Origin: Dehalococcoidia bacterium
Lineage (GTDB): Bacteria; Chloroflexota; Dehalococcoidia; Bin125
Direction: 5' to 3'
DNA length: 64,000 nt
Assembly: GCA_022825265.1 (NCBI GenBank)
Contig: JAJDXE010000011.1
Location: 157,968-221,967 of the forward strand
In this document: one piece after another, positions 52,330-61,490 of the stretch
Layout of the letters: every line of letters starts with the position of its first letter
Position numbering within the stretch: position 1 is the stretch's first letter
Notes under the pieces: model-generated
What the model was told of the DNA's origin: nothing
Seen by the model: only the letters and a program-made list of their open reading frames with translations
Databases searched by the model: none
Made by a program: the position numbers and the translations under genes

Positions 52330-53508
52330 ATGGCCGACAACTTCCTGACCCGACTGCGTGAGAAGCAGCAGTCCTACATCCTGTTCACCTTCCTGCGCAA
52401 ACCGTATTCGACGCGGGATGCGATTAATCGGGGTCTGGTGATCGCGGCGATTGCAGCGGCGATCGTGGCGCCGATTTTCATTGGCAGCCGGGGCGGTGAT
52501 GTCGCTGAAGGCGCGGGCGCTGAGTTTTCGGCCAAGCTGACGGAACTGGCGGCGCTTGAGGAGCAGCGGGATCAGGAAGGTAGTTCGGACGAGCTGGACG
52601 CGCGGATCCAGAGGCTCGAGGAGGAGACTCACCTCGGCTATATCGAGCGCGACGGTGATGCGTCGGACAAGGGCGCGCTGGCGCCGGATTTCCGTTTGCT
52701 CGACCTGGAAGGGCAGCCGCACCGGCTGTCGGAGATCGACGGGCCGATCGTGCTCAATTTCTGGGCCAGTTGGTGCGAGCCGTGCATCGAGGAGATGCCG
52801 GAGTTCGAGGAGGTCAGCCAGGAACTCGCCGGCCGAGTCACATTCATCGGCGTCAACGACGGGGAGAGTCCGGAGACGGCGCGCGAATTCGCCGAGAATG
52901 TCACCGGAGTGACCTACCTGGTTCTGCTCGACCCGACCAGTTCCATGACCAACGGCCCGTATCCGCTGGTTGGGCGTCCGACGACATTCTTCATCGGCGC
53001 GGACGGAATCATCGAGGATCTCTGGGTTGGCATTCTGAACCTGAAACAGATACGGGAGTTCGTTGCTGAACTCACAGGGGAAGATGTCGGAACTCCCGAG
53101 CAGGAGGCCGTACCAGCGGACTACGGCGAGGCGACGCTGAACCGCCTCGACTCGGCGCGGGCCAACTACGTGGCGGCCGAGGAGTTGATCCAGCGCTGGC
53201 GCGACAACCCCGACGTGCTTGGCGATCCGGGCTGGCAGCGGAATATGGTCGCGCAGACGCGGGTTTGGTCCGATCTGCATGCGCAGTTCGTTGAGTTGTC
53301 TCCCCCGAGTCAGTGGGAGGAGCTGCACCAGAAGGTGTTGGATGCGCTGGCGCAGATCGCCAACGCGGCTGGTCCGCTGGTGCGCGACGCGGTCGAAGGC
53401 GAGAACAGCGGCGGCATGGAAACTGCGGTGACGCTGTTTGAGAGTTTCCGCGGGATCTTCGATCAGGCCGCGGAGAACCTGTCGGGTGTGATAGAAACTC
53501 AGCAGTAG
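52330..53508 (+). CDS. Membrane-anchored TlpA/ResA-type thioredoxin with C-terminal helical domain
   Basis: 392 residues. One N-terminal transmembrane helix (about 35-52, GLVIAAIAAAIVAPIFIG) and a coiled-coil-like linker precede a TlpA/AhpC-TSA domain: ALAPDFRLLDLEGQPHRLSE, then LNFWASWCEPCIEEMPEFEE with the C-x-x-C pair WCEPC, and VGRPTTFFIGADGIIEDLWV with the cis-Pro. The last ~130 residues are a helical extension not usual for the family. Probably an extracytoplasmic thiol-disulphide oxidoreductase, for example in cytochrome maturation; no ccm or ccs genes are adjacent. Confidence 0.82.
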   Translation: MADNFLTRLREKQQSYILFTFLRKPYSTRDAINRGLVIAAIAAAIVAPIFIGSRGGDVAEGAGAEFSAKLTELAALEEQRDQEGSSDELDARIQRLEEETHLGYIERDGDASDKGALAPDFRLLDLEGQPHRLSEIDGPIVLNFWASWCEPCIEEMPEFEEVSQELAGRVTFIGVNDGESPETAREFAENVTGVTYLVLLDPTSSMTNGPYPLVGRPTTFFIGADGIIEDLWVGILNLKQIREFVAELTGEDVGTPEQEAVPADYGEATLNRLDSARANYVAAEELIQRWRDNPDVLGDPGWQRNMVAQTRVWSDLHAQFVELSPPSQWEELHQKVLDALAQIANAAGPLVRDAVEGENSGGMETAVTLFESFRGIFDQAAENLSGVIETQQ

Positions 53509-53557
53509 GGCCAGCAACATGGAACAGTCCCCGCTCAAGGGCGGGGAGGCGGCTCTG

Positions 53558-53634
53558 GGGCGATTAGCTCAGGTGGCTAGAGCGTCCGGTTTACACCCGG
53601 GAGGTCGGAGGTTCGAGTCCTCCATCGCCCACCA
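53558..53634 (+). tRNA. tRNA-Val (anticodon UAC)
   Basis: Plus strand: acceptor GGGCGAT/ATCGCCC, D-arm GCTCAGGTGGCTAGAGC, anticodon loop TTTACAC in stem TCCGG/CCGGG, T-arm GGAGGTTCGAGTCCTCC, and CCA encoded at 53632-53634. Confidence 0.95.
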
Positions 53635-53656
53635 GCATTAGTGGAGTGGGTTGATC

Positions 53657-54076
53657 ATGCGCGTGATGGTGTTGGTCAAAGCGACCGAGGACAGCGAAGC
53701 GGGGGTGATGCCGACGACTGAGATGTTTGATGAAATGGGCGCGTACAACGAGCAGTTGGTCGAAGCTGGGATCATGCAGGCGGGCGAAGGACTACAGCCG
53801 ACCGCTGCCGGCAAACGAGTTGCGTTCGACGGCGATTCGCGCACGGTGATCGACGGGCCGTTTGGGGTGACCAACGAGTTGGTCGCTGGATTCTGGATCT
53901 GGGAGGTCGAGAGCCTGGAGGAGGCGGTGGAGTGGGTCAAGCGCGCTCCCAATCCGATGCCGGGGCCGAGTGAGATTGAGATCCGGCCGTTCTATGAGCT
54001 TGAGGACTTCGGCGACTCTATCTCTCCCGAGCAAACGCAGCATGAAGAGGGGCTTCGCCAGCGTCTGGCCGAGTAG
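53657..54076 (+). CDS. YCII-related (DGPF-domain) protein
   Basis: 139 residues from ATG 53657. The fold is recognised by MRVMVLVKATEDSEAG at the start, MGAYNEQLVEAGIMQAGEGL in the middle, and VIDGPFGVTNELVAGFWIWE near 66-85, which is the DGPF hallmark. Short ferredoxin-like family of unsettled role. A C-terminal tail of ~30 residues is rich in E/Q. Adjacent to the MBL-fold gene on the same strand. Confidence 0.85.
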   Translation: MRVMVLVKATEDSEAGVMPTTEMFDEMGAYNEQLVEAGIMQAGEGLQPTAAGKRVAFDGDSRTVIDGPFGVTNELVAGFWIWEVESLEEAVEWVKRAPNPMPGPSEIEIRPFYELEDFGDSISPEQTQHEEGLRQRLAE

Positions 54077-54102
54077 CCTGAACTCGAGAGAAGGCAGTGA
54101 AC

Positions 54103-54771
54103 ATGAAACAACTCGAACCCGATCTGTGGCAGACATCGCGTCGCGCAGTCGGCGACGGCGTCGGTACGCACGCCTATCTGCTCGCTCGACCGCAGGGCAA
54201 TCTGCTGATCTACAACCTCGGTGAGGATCAACACGACGATCTGGACGCCATCGAGCGATTGGGCGGGGTGGCCATGCAGGTGCTGAGCCATCGCGACGAG
54301 GCCAGTCCGGCGCTGGGTCAGATTCGAGATCGCTTCGGCTCTCGGCTCGCGTATCACCAAGCGGACGACGAGGCGATCCGCGACATCGCCGATGCCGACC
54401 TGTTCGTCGATGCCGACTGCGCCGATCCGCTGCTGGAGGGCATCGACATCCTGCACACGCCGGGGCATACGCCCGGCAGCGTGTGCTTGCGCTACGAGTC
54501 GCCGCACGGCCAGTCGTATCTGTTCACGGGGGACGCCATCGTGCCGATTGACGGCGGCTGGTTTACCGGTCTCTATCCGGAACTGGAGAGCGACGCGGGG
54601 GCCGCGGTCGAGAGCCTGAGGCAGTTGCGCGATCAGTCTGCGGATCTGATCATCAGCAGCGCCTTCGGCGGCGAGACGGGGGTTGTGGAGATGGCGCCCG
54701 ATGCGTGGCGTGGGATTGTCGACAGGCGGATCGCCAGTCTGGAGCGACGGTTCAGCCAGCAAACGGATTGA
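54103..54771 (+). CDS. MBL-fold protein with degenerate N-terminal metal motif
   Basis: 222 residues from ATG 54103 (a GTG at 54097 is the alternative). DILHTPGHTPGSVCLRYESP and YLFTGDAIVPIDGGWFTGLY are the second and third metallo-beta-lactamase motifs. The first, normally H-x-H-x-D-H, is replaced by QVLSHRDEASPALGQI. Homologues with S-H-R-D at this place are known, so metal binding may still occur with a different ligand set. Substrate unknown. Its 3' end overlaps vapC by 20 bp on the other strand. Confidence 0.7.
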   Translation: MKQLEPDLWQTSRRAVGDGVGTHAYLLARPQGNLLIYNLGEDQHDDLDAIERLGGVAMQVLSHRDEASPALGQIRDRFGSRLAYHQADDEAIRDIADADLFVDADCADPLLEGIDILHTPGHTPGSVCLRYESPHGQSYLFTGDAIVPIDGGWFTGLYPELESDAGAAVESLRQLRDQSADLIISSAFGGETGVVEMAPDAWRGIVDRRIASLERRFSQQTD

Positions 54772-55162
54772 TGGCGCGCAGACCGGCGTAGTCTTGCTGG
54801 TCGCTCAGGTCTTCGGAGTAGACGGCATCGCAGCCCATGGCTCGGGCGGCGGCAAGGATCGCCGCGTCCCAGTAGGAGATTTGGAAGCCCACACTGAGGC
54901 GCACAGCCTCGCGAAACAGCTGAGGCGTGATTGGTTGGATGGGAAACGAGTCGAACTGTTCCAGGAACGCGACGGCCTCGCGGCTCGTCAACGCGTCGGA
55001 CCGCGTTGGGCGGGTCGCTTGGTAGTAGAACTCCTGCAGAACCTGAACGGACAGCGCCAGGTCGCCGGACTCGAGGATCCGGCGCGCGATGCGCTTCTTC
55101 CCGACTGGCTGTGCACCGGGAAGCCCCGCATAGAGCAGGACATTGGTATCAACAAATCGCAC
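54752..55162 (-). CDS. vapC: PIN-domain toxin (VapC family)
   Basis: 136 residues. The acidic residues of the RNase PIN active site are visible: FVDTNVLLYAG (Asp near 5), VLQEFYYQAT (Glu near 44), and SYWDAAILAAARAMGCDAVY with Asp near 98, then SEDLSD. Overlaps the upstream antitoxin gene by 14 bp, the standard arrangement for a type II toxin-antitoxin operon. Confidence 0.88.
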   Translation of the reverse strand: MRFVDTNVLLYAGLPGAQPVGKKRIARRILESGDLALSVQVLQEFYYQATRPTRSDALTSREAVAFLEQFDSFPIQPITPQLFREAVRLSVGFQISYWDAAILAAARAMGCDAVYSEDLSDQQDYAGLRAINPFAG

Positions 55163-55424
55163 GACGGTCGTATAGCTCGTCGCGAGGCAGATTCTCTGCC
55201 ATGTTGAAGTCTGGATGGTTCTTGCTGATGTCCTCGATTACCTTGTTGAGCCGCTCCAGCCGTTGAGCTTTCTCACCTTCGCTCTCCGGTTCTCGGTCCA
55301 AGGTTCGCGTCAGGTCACGCAGATACTCGCGCACGAGTGCGGAGACGGATGTGTCCATCTCGGCCGCTCTGATTCGGGCCTGGCGGTAGGTCTCGTCATC
55401 GACGGAGACGGTGATGTTCCTCAT
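55149..55424 (-). CDS. Ribbon-helix-helix antitoxin (VapB-like)
   Basis: 91 residues. NITVSVDDETYRQARIRAAE near the start and DTSVSALVREYLRDL are the beta-strand and helix-turn-helix parts of a ribbon-helix-helix DNA-binding fold. The charged C-terminal half (SEGEKAQRLERLNKVIEDIS) probably wraps the toxin. First gene of the pair; such antitoxins repress their own promoter. Confidence 0.83.
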   Translation of the reverse strand: MRNITVSVDDETYRQARIRAAEMDTSVSALVREYLRDLTRTLDREPESEGEKAQRLERLNKVIEDISKNHPDFNMAENLPRDELYDRRAIC

Positions 55425-55634
55425 TGCCGACTCTCCGGGTCACGGTTGCACAGTTTCTGTGAGTCACAGTATCGAGGACGCCCTGGAGGCGTCAACTTGC
55501 GCTGGCGGGAGCCTCGCCTGGAATCGCGCGCCTGTGCGTCGCTTGTGCGCGGGCGGGCCGGGCGGAGGGCGTTGACCTGCTGACAGGGTCTACGTAGCCT
55601 CTGAGTATCTTCGTTCGCTGGAGGGAGCCTTCCG

Positions 55635-57305
55635 ATGTCTTCAAAACTCCAGGACTGGTTGGATGGGCCGTACGCCAAGGCGACGGGCCGGTTCCCCGAG
55701 CGTCGTGAAGAGTTCCGTCGGTCGTCGGGCGATCCGCTTGAGCCGATCTACGTCAATGGCGACTCGGACCCACTGCCAGGCGAGTATCCGTACACGCGCG
55801 GCATTCAGCCGACGATGTATCGCGGTCGGCTGTGGACCATGCGCCAGTACGCGGGACAGGAGGACGCCGAAGCGTCGAACCGCCGCTATCGCTTCCTGCT
55901 CGACCAGGGCCAGACTGGACTTTCGGTGGCGTTCGACCTGCCGACGCAGATTGGATACGACTCCGACGCGTCGATGGCGGAGGGCGAGGTCGGCAAGGTT
56001 GGCGTTGCGATCGACTCAATCGATGACATGCGCACGTTGTTCGATCAGATTCCGCTGGACCGCGTGACGACGTCGATGACGATCAACTCGACGGCGAACA
56101 TCCTGCTTTCGCTCTACGCCGCGGTGGCGGAGGAGCAGGGCGTGGGTCGAGACAAGATCGGTGGGACGGTCCAGAACGACATTCTGAAGGAATACGTTGC
56201 ACGCGGGACGTACATCTATCCGCCCAAGCCGTCGATGCGGTTGATTACGGACAGTTTCGACTATTGCACCCGCGAGGTTCCGCGCTGGAACACGATCTCG
56301 ATCTCGGGCTATCACATGCGCGAGGCGGGCTGCACGGCGGCGCAAGAGATCGGCTTCACGCTGGCCAACGCGATTGCCTACGTCGAGGCGGCGTTGGAGC
56401 AGGGCATGGCCTTCGACAGCTTTGGCCCTCGGCTTTCTTTTTTCTTCGCCTGTCACAGCAACTTCCTGGAAGAGATCGGCAAGTTCCGTGCGGCGCGTCG
56501 ACTGTGGGCGAGCATCGCCAGGGAGCGCTTCGGTTCGGAGAATCAGCGCGCGCAGATGCTGCGCTTCCACACCCAGACCGGAGGGGTGACGTTGACGGCG
56601 CAACAGCCGGACAACAACGTGATCCGCACGACGCTGCAGGCGCTGGCGGCCGTCCTGGGCGGCACACAATCGCTGCACACCAACTCGCTGGATGAGGCGC
56701 TGGGCCTGCCCTCCGAGCATGCTGTTGAGATCGCTCTTCGGACTCAGCAAGTGATTGGCTATGAATCGGGCGTCGCTGATGTCATCGACCCGTTGGGCGG
56801 TTCGTACTACATCGAGCAGACCACCGACGCGCTTGAAGCAGAGGCGCGCAACTACATCGAGCAGATCGATGCGCTCGGCGGCGCGGTCTCGGCGATTGAG
56901 CAGGGCTACCAGCAGGCGGAGATCCTGGAGGCGTCGTCCAGTTTCCAGCGCGAAGTCGAGACGGAAGCGGAAGCCGCTCGCGAAGGCGACAGAACCGCCG
57001 GCAAGCGGGGGCGCGTGATCGTCGGCGTGAACCGGTTCGAGACCGATGAGGATTCGGACGTCGAGATTGTGCGGGTCGACCCGACGGTTCGTGAGCGGCA
57101 GATCGAGAAGCTCGAGCGGTTGCGCGACCGGCGCGACCCGTCGGCCGTATCGGCGGCGCTCGACGCGATCCAGCAGGCGGCCGATTCGGACGAGAATCTG
57201 GTGCCGCTGATGCTGGATGCGGTCAAGCAGTCGGCGACGCTGGGCGAAATCTCCGACTCATTGCGCCAGGTCTGGGGCGAGTACCGCGAGCGGATCGTGG
57301 TGTAG
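55635..57305 (+). CDS. Methylmalonyl-CoA mutase, large (catalytic) subunit
   Basis: Adenosylcobalamin-dependent rearrangement of (R)-methylmalonyl-CoA to succinyl-CoA. 556 residues, the length of stand-alone catalytic chains without a B12 domain. Seen: [20 protein letters not shown] near 59-78, [31 protein letters not shown], and [20 protein letters not shown] near 313-332. The active-site Tyr (TMYRG) and Arg (PSMRL) that distinguish this enzyme from isobutyryl-CoA mutase both appear to be present, so the methylmalonyl assignment is favoured. Its B12-binding partner is at 58749. Confidence 0.9.
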   Translation: MSSKLQDWLDGPYAKATGRFPERREEFRRSSGDPLEPIYVNGDSDPLPGEYPYTRGIQPTMYRGRLWTMRQYAGQEDAEASNRRYRFLLDQGQTGLSVAFDLPTQIGYDSDASMAEGEVGKVGVAIDSIDDMRTLFDQIPLDRVTTSMTINSTANILLSLYAAVAEEQGVGRDKIGGTVQNDILKEYVARGTYIYPPKPSMRLITDSFDYCTREVPRWNTISISGYHMREAGCTAAQEIGFTLANAIAYVEAALEQGMAFDSFGPRLSFFFACHSNFLEEIGKFRAARRLWASIARERFGSENQRAQMLRFHTQTGGVTLTAQQPDNNVIRTTLQALAAVLGGTQSLHTNSLDEALGLPSEHAVEIALRTQQVIGYESGVADVIDPLGGSYYIEQTTDALEAEARNYIEQIDALGGAVSAIEQGYQQAEILEASSSFQREVETEAEAAREGDRTAGKRGRVIVGVNRFETDEDSDVEIVRVDPTVRERQIEKLERLRDRRDPSAVSAALDAIQQAADSDENLVPLMLDAVKQSATLGEISDSLRQVWGEYRERIVV

Positions 57306-57324
57306 GACGAGTGGGATCGGCGAC

Positions 57325-57864
57325 GTGCCATTTGGAAGACGAGCAGTTGGACGCAAGTCGGGTGGTTCGGACGGCGGCCAGTCTGAACATGAGTGGTCGG
57401 ACGCTCAGCGTCTGCGTTACTGGTGGCAGGCTGAACGCGACCTGCTGCTGAAGACGCTGTCGGCAGTGCCGGAGGACCAGATTGACAGTGTACTCGCGGA
57501 GGGTTCGTGGTCTGCAAAAGGGCTGGCTGCCCATCGGTTGTTCTGGGAGGCGGAGGAACGGGCGGCGATCGAGGAGCATCTCGGTGGGGCGTTTCCTTCG
57601 CTGCTGGATTTTCCGACGCGGCGGATTGACTCGACCAATGCTGCGGCTGTTGCGTCGCTGGGTGATCGGCGGCTGACGGCGTTGATCCGGGCGTTGCAGG
57701 ACTTGAGGGAGCGCACGGCTACGCTGGTGGAGCGCATCCCCGACGCCGACCTCAACACGCAAGGCAATCCCGCGCGGATCCTGCTGGGCGTGGCACTGGA
57801 ACACGATCGGGAGCATCGCGGGGAGCTCGAATCGAAGTTCGGCGCTCTCGCGCAGGACGACTAA
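57325..57864 (+). CDS. DinB-like / maleylpyruvate-isomerase-fold protein
   Basis: About 179 residues; the GTG at 57325 is the first usable start after the mutase, but a later one is possible. Four-helix-bundle features of the DinB family are seen: LRYWWQAERDLLLKTLSAVP, AHRLFWEAEERAAIEEHLGG with a metal-type His, and ALEHDREHRGELESKFGAL supplying the two C-terminal His. Function unknown. It lies inside the methylmalonyl-CoA gene set. Confidence 0.65.
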   Translation: MPFGRRAVGRKSGGSDGGQSEHEWSDAQRLRYWWQAERDLLLKTLSAVPEDQIDSVLAEGSWSAKGLAAHRLFWEAEERAAIEEHLGGAFPSLLDFPTRRIDSTNAAAVASLGDRRLTALIRALQDLRERTATLVERIPDADLNTQGNPARILLGVALEHDREHRGELESKFGALAQDD

Positions 57865-57902
57865 CCCGCATCGAGCGAGGCGGGGAGCGAGATGGGAACA
57901 CG

Positions 57903-58718
57903 ATGGCACTGACACGCATTCACCACATTGGGATCGCCGTGCATGACGCGGACAAGACCGCGGAGGTCTGGCGCGACACGTTTGGCCTGGAGACAGCGCT
58001 GGACACTGAGCTTGAGTCGCAGGGCGTGCGGGGCGTGATCTTTCCGCTCGACAACTGCGAAGTCGAGCTCTTGCAGCCGACTCGGGAAGACACCGGCATC
58101 GCCAAGTACCTCGAGACCAATGGCGAGGGCTTTCACCACATCTGCTTCGAGTCGACCGATGTCGCGGGCGACCTGATCGCAGCCAAAGAGTCCGGGATGC
58201 AGATGATCGACGAGGAGCCGCGGGTCGGTCTGACGGGGATGATCGGGTTCATTCATCCCCGGTCGAACCACGGTGTGCTGATTGAATATGCTCAGCCGCC
58301 CGACGACGCGCCGCAGCATCAGGGTCCGACTTCGGGACCGGGACCGCACGCGCTGCACCACATGACCGTCGCCGTGAATGAGGTGGCGCCGGTCACGGAG
58401 GCGTGGACGGAGCGTTACGGGCTGGTCGGTCGTGAGCCGTTTATGGCCGAGGCGCTGGGGTTGGAGGGTCAGTTCCTCGACATCGGTCCGACGGCGATTG
58501 AGCTGGTGCGTCCGTTGCCGGGCAGCGGCGGACCGCTGCCGCGCAAGCTCGACACGTCGGGCGAGGGCATGTTCATGCTGGCGCTGACTGTGCGGGACGC
58601 GGCGGCCTCCGTTGAGCATCTGCGTGGAGCGGGCTGGACTGTGACCGACGCGAACGCGGGCGCGTTCATCTCGCCGAAGCACACTTATGGCGCGCGGTTG
58701 AGGCTGTCGGAGGCATAG
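57903..58718 (+). CDS. Two-domain VOC protein, probable methylmalonyl-CoA epimerase
   Basis: Interconverts (S)- and (R)-methylmalonyl-CoA. Residues ~4-130 match the epimerase: RIHHIGIAVHDADKTAEVWR, EVELLQPTREDTGIAKYLET, EGFHHICFESTDV and HPRSNHGVLIEYAQP with the metal ligands His, His and Glu. Residues ~145-268 form a second glyoxalase/VOC domain (HALHHMTVAVNEVAPVTEAW, then FISPKHTYGARLRLSEA). Normal epimerases are a single domain of 135-150 residues that dimerise; here two domains are fused. Its place between mutase subunits supports the assignment. Confidence 0.82.
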   Translation: MALTRIHHIGIAVHDADKTAEVWRDTFGLETALDTELESQGVRGVIFPLDNCEVELLQPTREDTGIAKYLETNGEGFHHICFESTDVAGDLIAAKESGMQMIDEEPRVGLTGMIGFIHPRSNHGVLIEYAQPPDDAPQHQGPTSGPGPHALHHMTVAVNEVAPVTEAWTERYGLVGREPFMAEALGLEGQFLDIGPTAIELVRPLPGSGGPLPRKLDTSGEGMFMLALTVRDAAASVEHLRGAGWTVTDANAGAFISPKHTYGARLRLSEA

Positions 58719-58748
58719 ACTGATCGACGCTGATTGAGAGTTGAGATC

Positions 58749-59180
58749 ATGAGCGACAGCGCAACGATGACGGACCAGATTCGAGTGCTGGTGGCGAAGC
58801 CGGGGCTTGACGGGCATGACCGGGGGGCGAAGATTGTGGCTCGGGCCCTTCGCGATGCGGGGATGGAAGTGATCTATACGGGGATTCGGCAGACTCCGGA
58901 CATGATCGCCGAGGCGGCGCTGCAAGAGGACGTGCACGTGGTTGCCCTTTCCGTGCTGTCCGGAGCGCACTTGGAGCTGTTCCCTCGGGTTGTTGAGGCC
59001 TGTGGACAACGTGGCATTACGCCGGACAACACGCTGTTTCTGGGTGGCGGGATCATTCCCGACGAAGATGCGGAAGTGTTGCAGGACGCAGGTTTCTCGG
59101 CTGTGTTTGGACCGGGCGCGCATACCGGCGACATCGCGGAGTATGTGCGGGCGCATGTTCCTGAGCTCGACCGTTCGTGA
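58749..59180 (+). CDS. Methylmalonyl-CoA mutase, B12-binding small subunit
   Basis: 143 residues from ATG 58749. It carries the cobalamin-binding signature [20 protein letters not shown] (D-x-H-x-x-G) near 19-38, [20 protein letters not shown] near 76-95, and [20 protein letters not shown], the B12-domain loops. Pairs with the large subunit at 55635, giving a two-chain mutase. Overlaps meaB by four bases. Confidence 0.9.
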   Translation: MSDSATMTDQIRVLVAKPGLDGHDRGAKIVARALRDAGMEVIYTGIRQTPDMIAEAALQEDVHVVALSVLSGAHLELFPRVVEACGQRGITPDNTLFLGGGIIPDEDAEVLQDAGFSAVFGPGAHTGDIAEYVRAHVPELDRS

Positions 59181-60154
59181 CGACTGAAGCGGCAGCCACG
59201 TCGACTTTTCGGCTCTCAGGCCGGCTTGCCGAGCTGGAAGAGCGTCTGCTGTCCGGCGATCGCCGCGCGCTGGCGCGTGTGCTGAGTTGGGTTGAGAGCG
59301 GCGACCAACGCGGCCGCGACATGTTGCGGGCGCTCTATCCGCGCAGCGGCCGGGCTCGCACGATCGGCCTGACCGGCTCGCCCGGCGCGGGCAAGAGCAC
59401 GGTCACCAACGAGCTGGCGAAGGCGTTCCGGCAGCGCGGGCAGACGGTCGGCATTGTTGCAATCGACCCCTCGTCGCCGTACACGATGGGCGCGATTCTC
59501 GGCGATCGCGTCCGCATGACCGAGCTCTACTTGGATTCCGATGTGTTCATCCGCTCGCTCGCCTCGCGGGGGGCGCTGGGTGGACTTTCCGCGGCAACGC
59601 AAGATGTGGTCCATGTCCTCGACGCATATGGCAAGGATGTGATCCTGATCGAGACCGTCGGCGCCGGCCAGGACGAAGTGGATATCGCCGGCGCGGCGCA
59701 GACCACGATCCTGGTCAACACGCCGAACATGGGCGACGAGGTGCAGACGCTGAAGGCGGGGATCATGGAGATTGCGGACGTGCTGGCGGTGAACAAGTCG
59801 GACCTGCCAGGGGCCGACCGGATGGTCTCGGCGCTGAAGGCGCTGCTTTCGCTCAATCCTGATCGCGGCTGGGATCCTCCGGTTGTGCGGGTCGTTGCGA
59901 CCCAGGGTGAGGGAACCGAGCAGCTGGTCGAGGCCTGCGACGCTCACTTCGACGAGTTGCAGTCGTCGGGCAGATTGAAGACTGCAGAGCTGGAGCGCGC
60001 TCGCCAACAGATCACTTCGCTGGCTCGAGCCAACGTGCTCAAGGAGCTACGCACTGAATCGGGCGAAGAGCGTCTGGCGAAGTTGGCTAATGACGTTGCC
60101 TCGCGCACTGCGGATCCACACACTGCGGCGGCTGCCTGGCTCGCCAGAACATGA
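59177..60154 (+). CDS. meaB: MeaB/ArgK-family G-protein chaperone
   Basis: GTPase that loads and protects the cobalamin of methylmalonyl-CoA mutase. 325 residues from a GTG. The P-loop is [20 protein letters not shown] near 61-80; further landmarks are [40 protein letters not shown] and [13 protein letters not shown] with the N-K-x-D base motif. Follows the B12-binding subunit by ATGA-type overlap, the usual neighbour. Confidence 0.92.
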   Translation: MTTEAAATSTFRLSGRLAELEERLLSGDRRALARVLSWVESGDQRGRDMLRALYPRSGRARTIGLTGSPGAGKSTVTNELAKAFRQRGQTVGIVAIDPSSPYTMGAILGDRVRMTELYLDSDVFIRSLASRGALGGLSAATQDVVHVLDAYGKDVILIETVGAGQDEVDIAGAAQTTILVNTPNMGDEVQTLKAGIMEIADVLAVNKSDLPGADRMVSALKALLSLNPDRGWDPPVVRVVATQGEGTEQLVEACDAHFDELQSSGRLKTAELERARQQITSLARANVLKELRTESGEERLAKLANDVASRTADPHTAAAAWLART

Positions 60155-60828
60155 GTCAGTCCGACGCGGTCCAACGGTTGCACATCCGGTTTGCGGCGGA
60201 GGGGCCGCTCAAGTACGTCTCTCATCTTGACCTGATGCGGGTCTGGGAGCGGGTCTGCAAGCGCGCCGGCTTGCCGCTGGCGACCTCGCACGGGTTCTCG
60301 CCTCGACCAAAGATTGCGCTGGCCGCGCCACTGGCTGTTGGCGCGACCTCCGAGGCAGAGTTGCTTGATCTGTTGCTCACAGCACGTGTCGATATCGGCG
60401 AGACGATGAACGATCTCTCACGGGAATTGACGCCAGGATTGCGGATTCTGGAGCTTCGTGAAGGCCCGCTGAAGCAGTCGTCGCTGCAATCGATGTTGCG
60501 GGCGGCATCTTATGCAGTCGAAGTGCCAGATCGCCGTTCGCCGTCTGAGTGGCGGCTCGCGATCGATGAGTTGCTCGCCCGGGACGAGATTCCCTGGAGT
60601 CATCAGCGCGGCAAAGAGACGAAGTCCTACGATCTGCGGCCGCTGATCCTGACGGTGAGGCTGCTGAGGGCTTCAGATGGCGTCGCCGAACTCTCGATGG
60701 ATCTGCGGAACGACGAGCGCGGCGCCGGCCGGCCGGAGCAGGTTCTGCTTGCGCTGGGGTCAACCGAGGAGCCGACCCGGATACATCGCACGGCAATTGA
60801 GTTGGCCGGAGAGCCGGTCTCGGCATGA
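60151..60828 (+). CDS. DUF2344 / TIGR03936-type radical-SAM-linked protein
   Basis: 225 residues. LHIRFAAEGPLKYVSHLDLM near 10-29 and PLATSHGFSPRPKIALAAPL are the hallmark N-terminal blocks of this family, usually encoded next to, or fused to, a radical-SAM protein of the TIGR03960 type. That partner is absent from the window. 4-bp overlap with meaB and with the next gene. Function unknown. Confidence 0.8.
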   Translation: MSQSDAVQRLHIRFAAEGPLKYVSHLDLMRVWERVCKRAGLPLATSHGFSPRPKIALAAPLAVGATSEAELLDLLLTARVDIGETMNDLSRELTPGLRILELREGPLKQSSLQSMLRAASYAVEVPDRRSPSEWRLAIDELLARDEIPWSHQRGKETKSYDLRPLILTVRLLRASDGVAELSMDLRNDERGAGRPEQVLLALGSTEEPTRIHRTAIELAGEPVSA

Positions 60829-61439
60829 ATCGGATCATCATCCTCAGACACGTTGAATCCGAGGCAAATCGCTCCAATGTCGGGCTTGGTCGGACTGACT
60901 CTCCGCCGACCGAGCTTGGCCTTCAACAGCTTCAGGCAACTGTCGCAGCGCTGACTGACGAGCCAATCACGAAGGTCTTGACCAGTCCGCTTTCGCGGGC
61001 GCGGTTGCTCGCTGAGGCAATTGCGGAGGACCACAACGTCGCCGCCGAGTCGACCGACGGACTGATCGAACTGGATGTGGGCGAGTTGGAGGGCCTGGAA
61101 TGGCCGCTCGTGCGCGAGCGATTCGCTGCATTCCTCGGGGCCTGGCGGGGTGACGATTCGGTCAGCGAAGCGATGCCCGGTGGCGAGTCGCTGCTCGACG
61201 TCCTGGAACGTTCCCGTCCCGTGTTTGATGACCTGGTCGCAGATCCGTCGGATGGGACAGGCCTGCTCGTGACGCACAATTTCGTGGTCAAGATGCTGGT
61301 GGTGCACGCGCTCGAAATGCCGCCGCGGGAATGGCGGAGAATCGATACTGGCCTGGCCGGCATTTCCACGTTCCGTATCGCAGACGGCGTGCCCGCGGTC
61401 GTGCGGTTAAACGATCGGCACCATCTCAACGGGCTCTAG
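60825..61439 (+). CDS. Histidine phosphatase superfamily protein
   Basis: 204 residues. The phosphohistidine motif RHVESEANRS is at 8-17 (the usual R-H-G-x-T/S-x-x-N varies to R-H-V-E-S-E-A-N). PLSRARLLAEAIAE near 54, LDVGELEGLEWPLVRERF, GGESLLDVLERSRPVF, and LVTHNFVVKMLVVHALEMPP supply the second catalytic His. Could be a phosphoglycerate-mutase-like phosphatase; the substrate is not evident. Overlaps the previous gene by four bases. Confidence 0.83.
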   Translation: MNRIIILRHVESEANRSNVGLGRTDSPPTELGLQQLQATVAALTDEPITKVLTSPLSRARLLAEAIAEDHNVAAESTDGLIELDVGELEGLEWPLVRERFAAFLGAWRGDDSVSEAMPGGESLLDVLERSRPVFDDLVADPSDGTGLLVTHNFVVKMLVVHALEMPPREWRRIDTGLAGISTFRIADGVPAVVRLNDRHHLNGL

Positions 61440-61490
61440 TCCGCTTCTGTCGGTGTAGAGTGCCATCGGCGGCGGTGCAGACCGCAGACC

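Noticed and set aside
53529..53546. Rho-independent terminator after the TlpA-type gene
   Set aside because: CCCCGC/GCGGGG can form a hairpin but no T-run follows; not strong enough to call.
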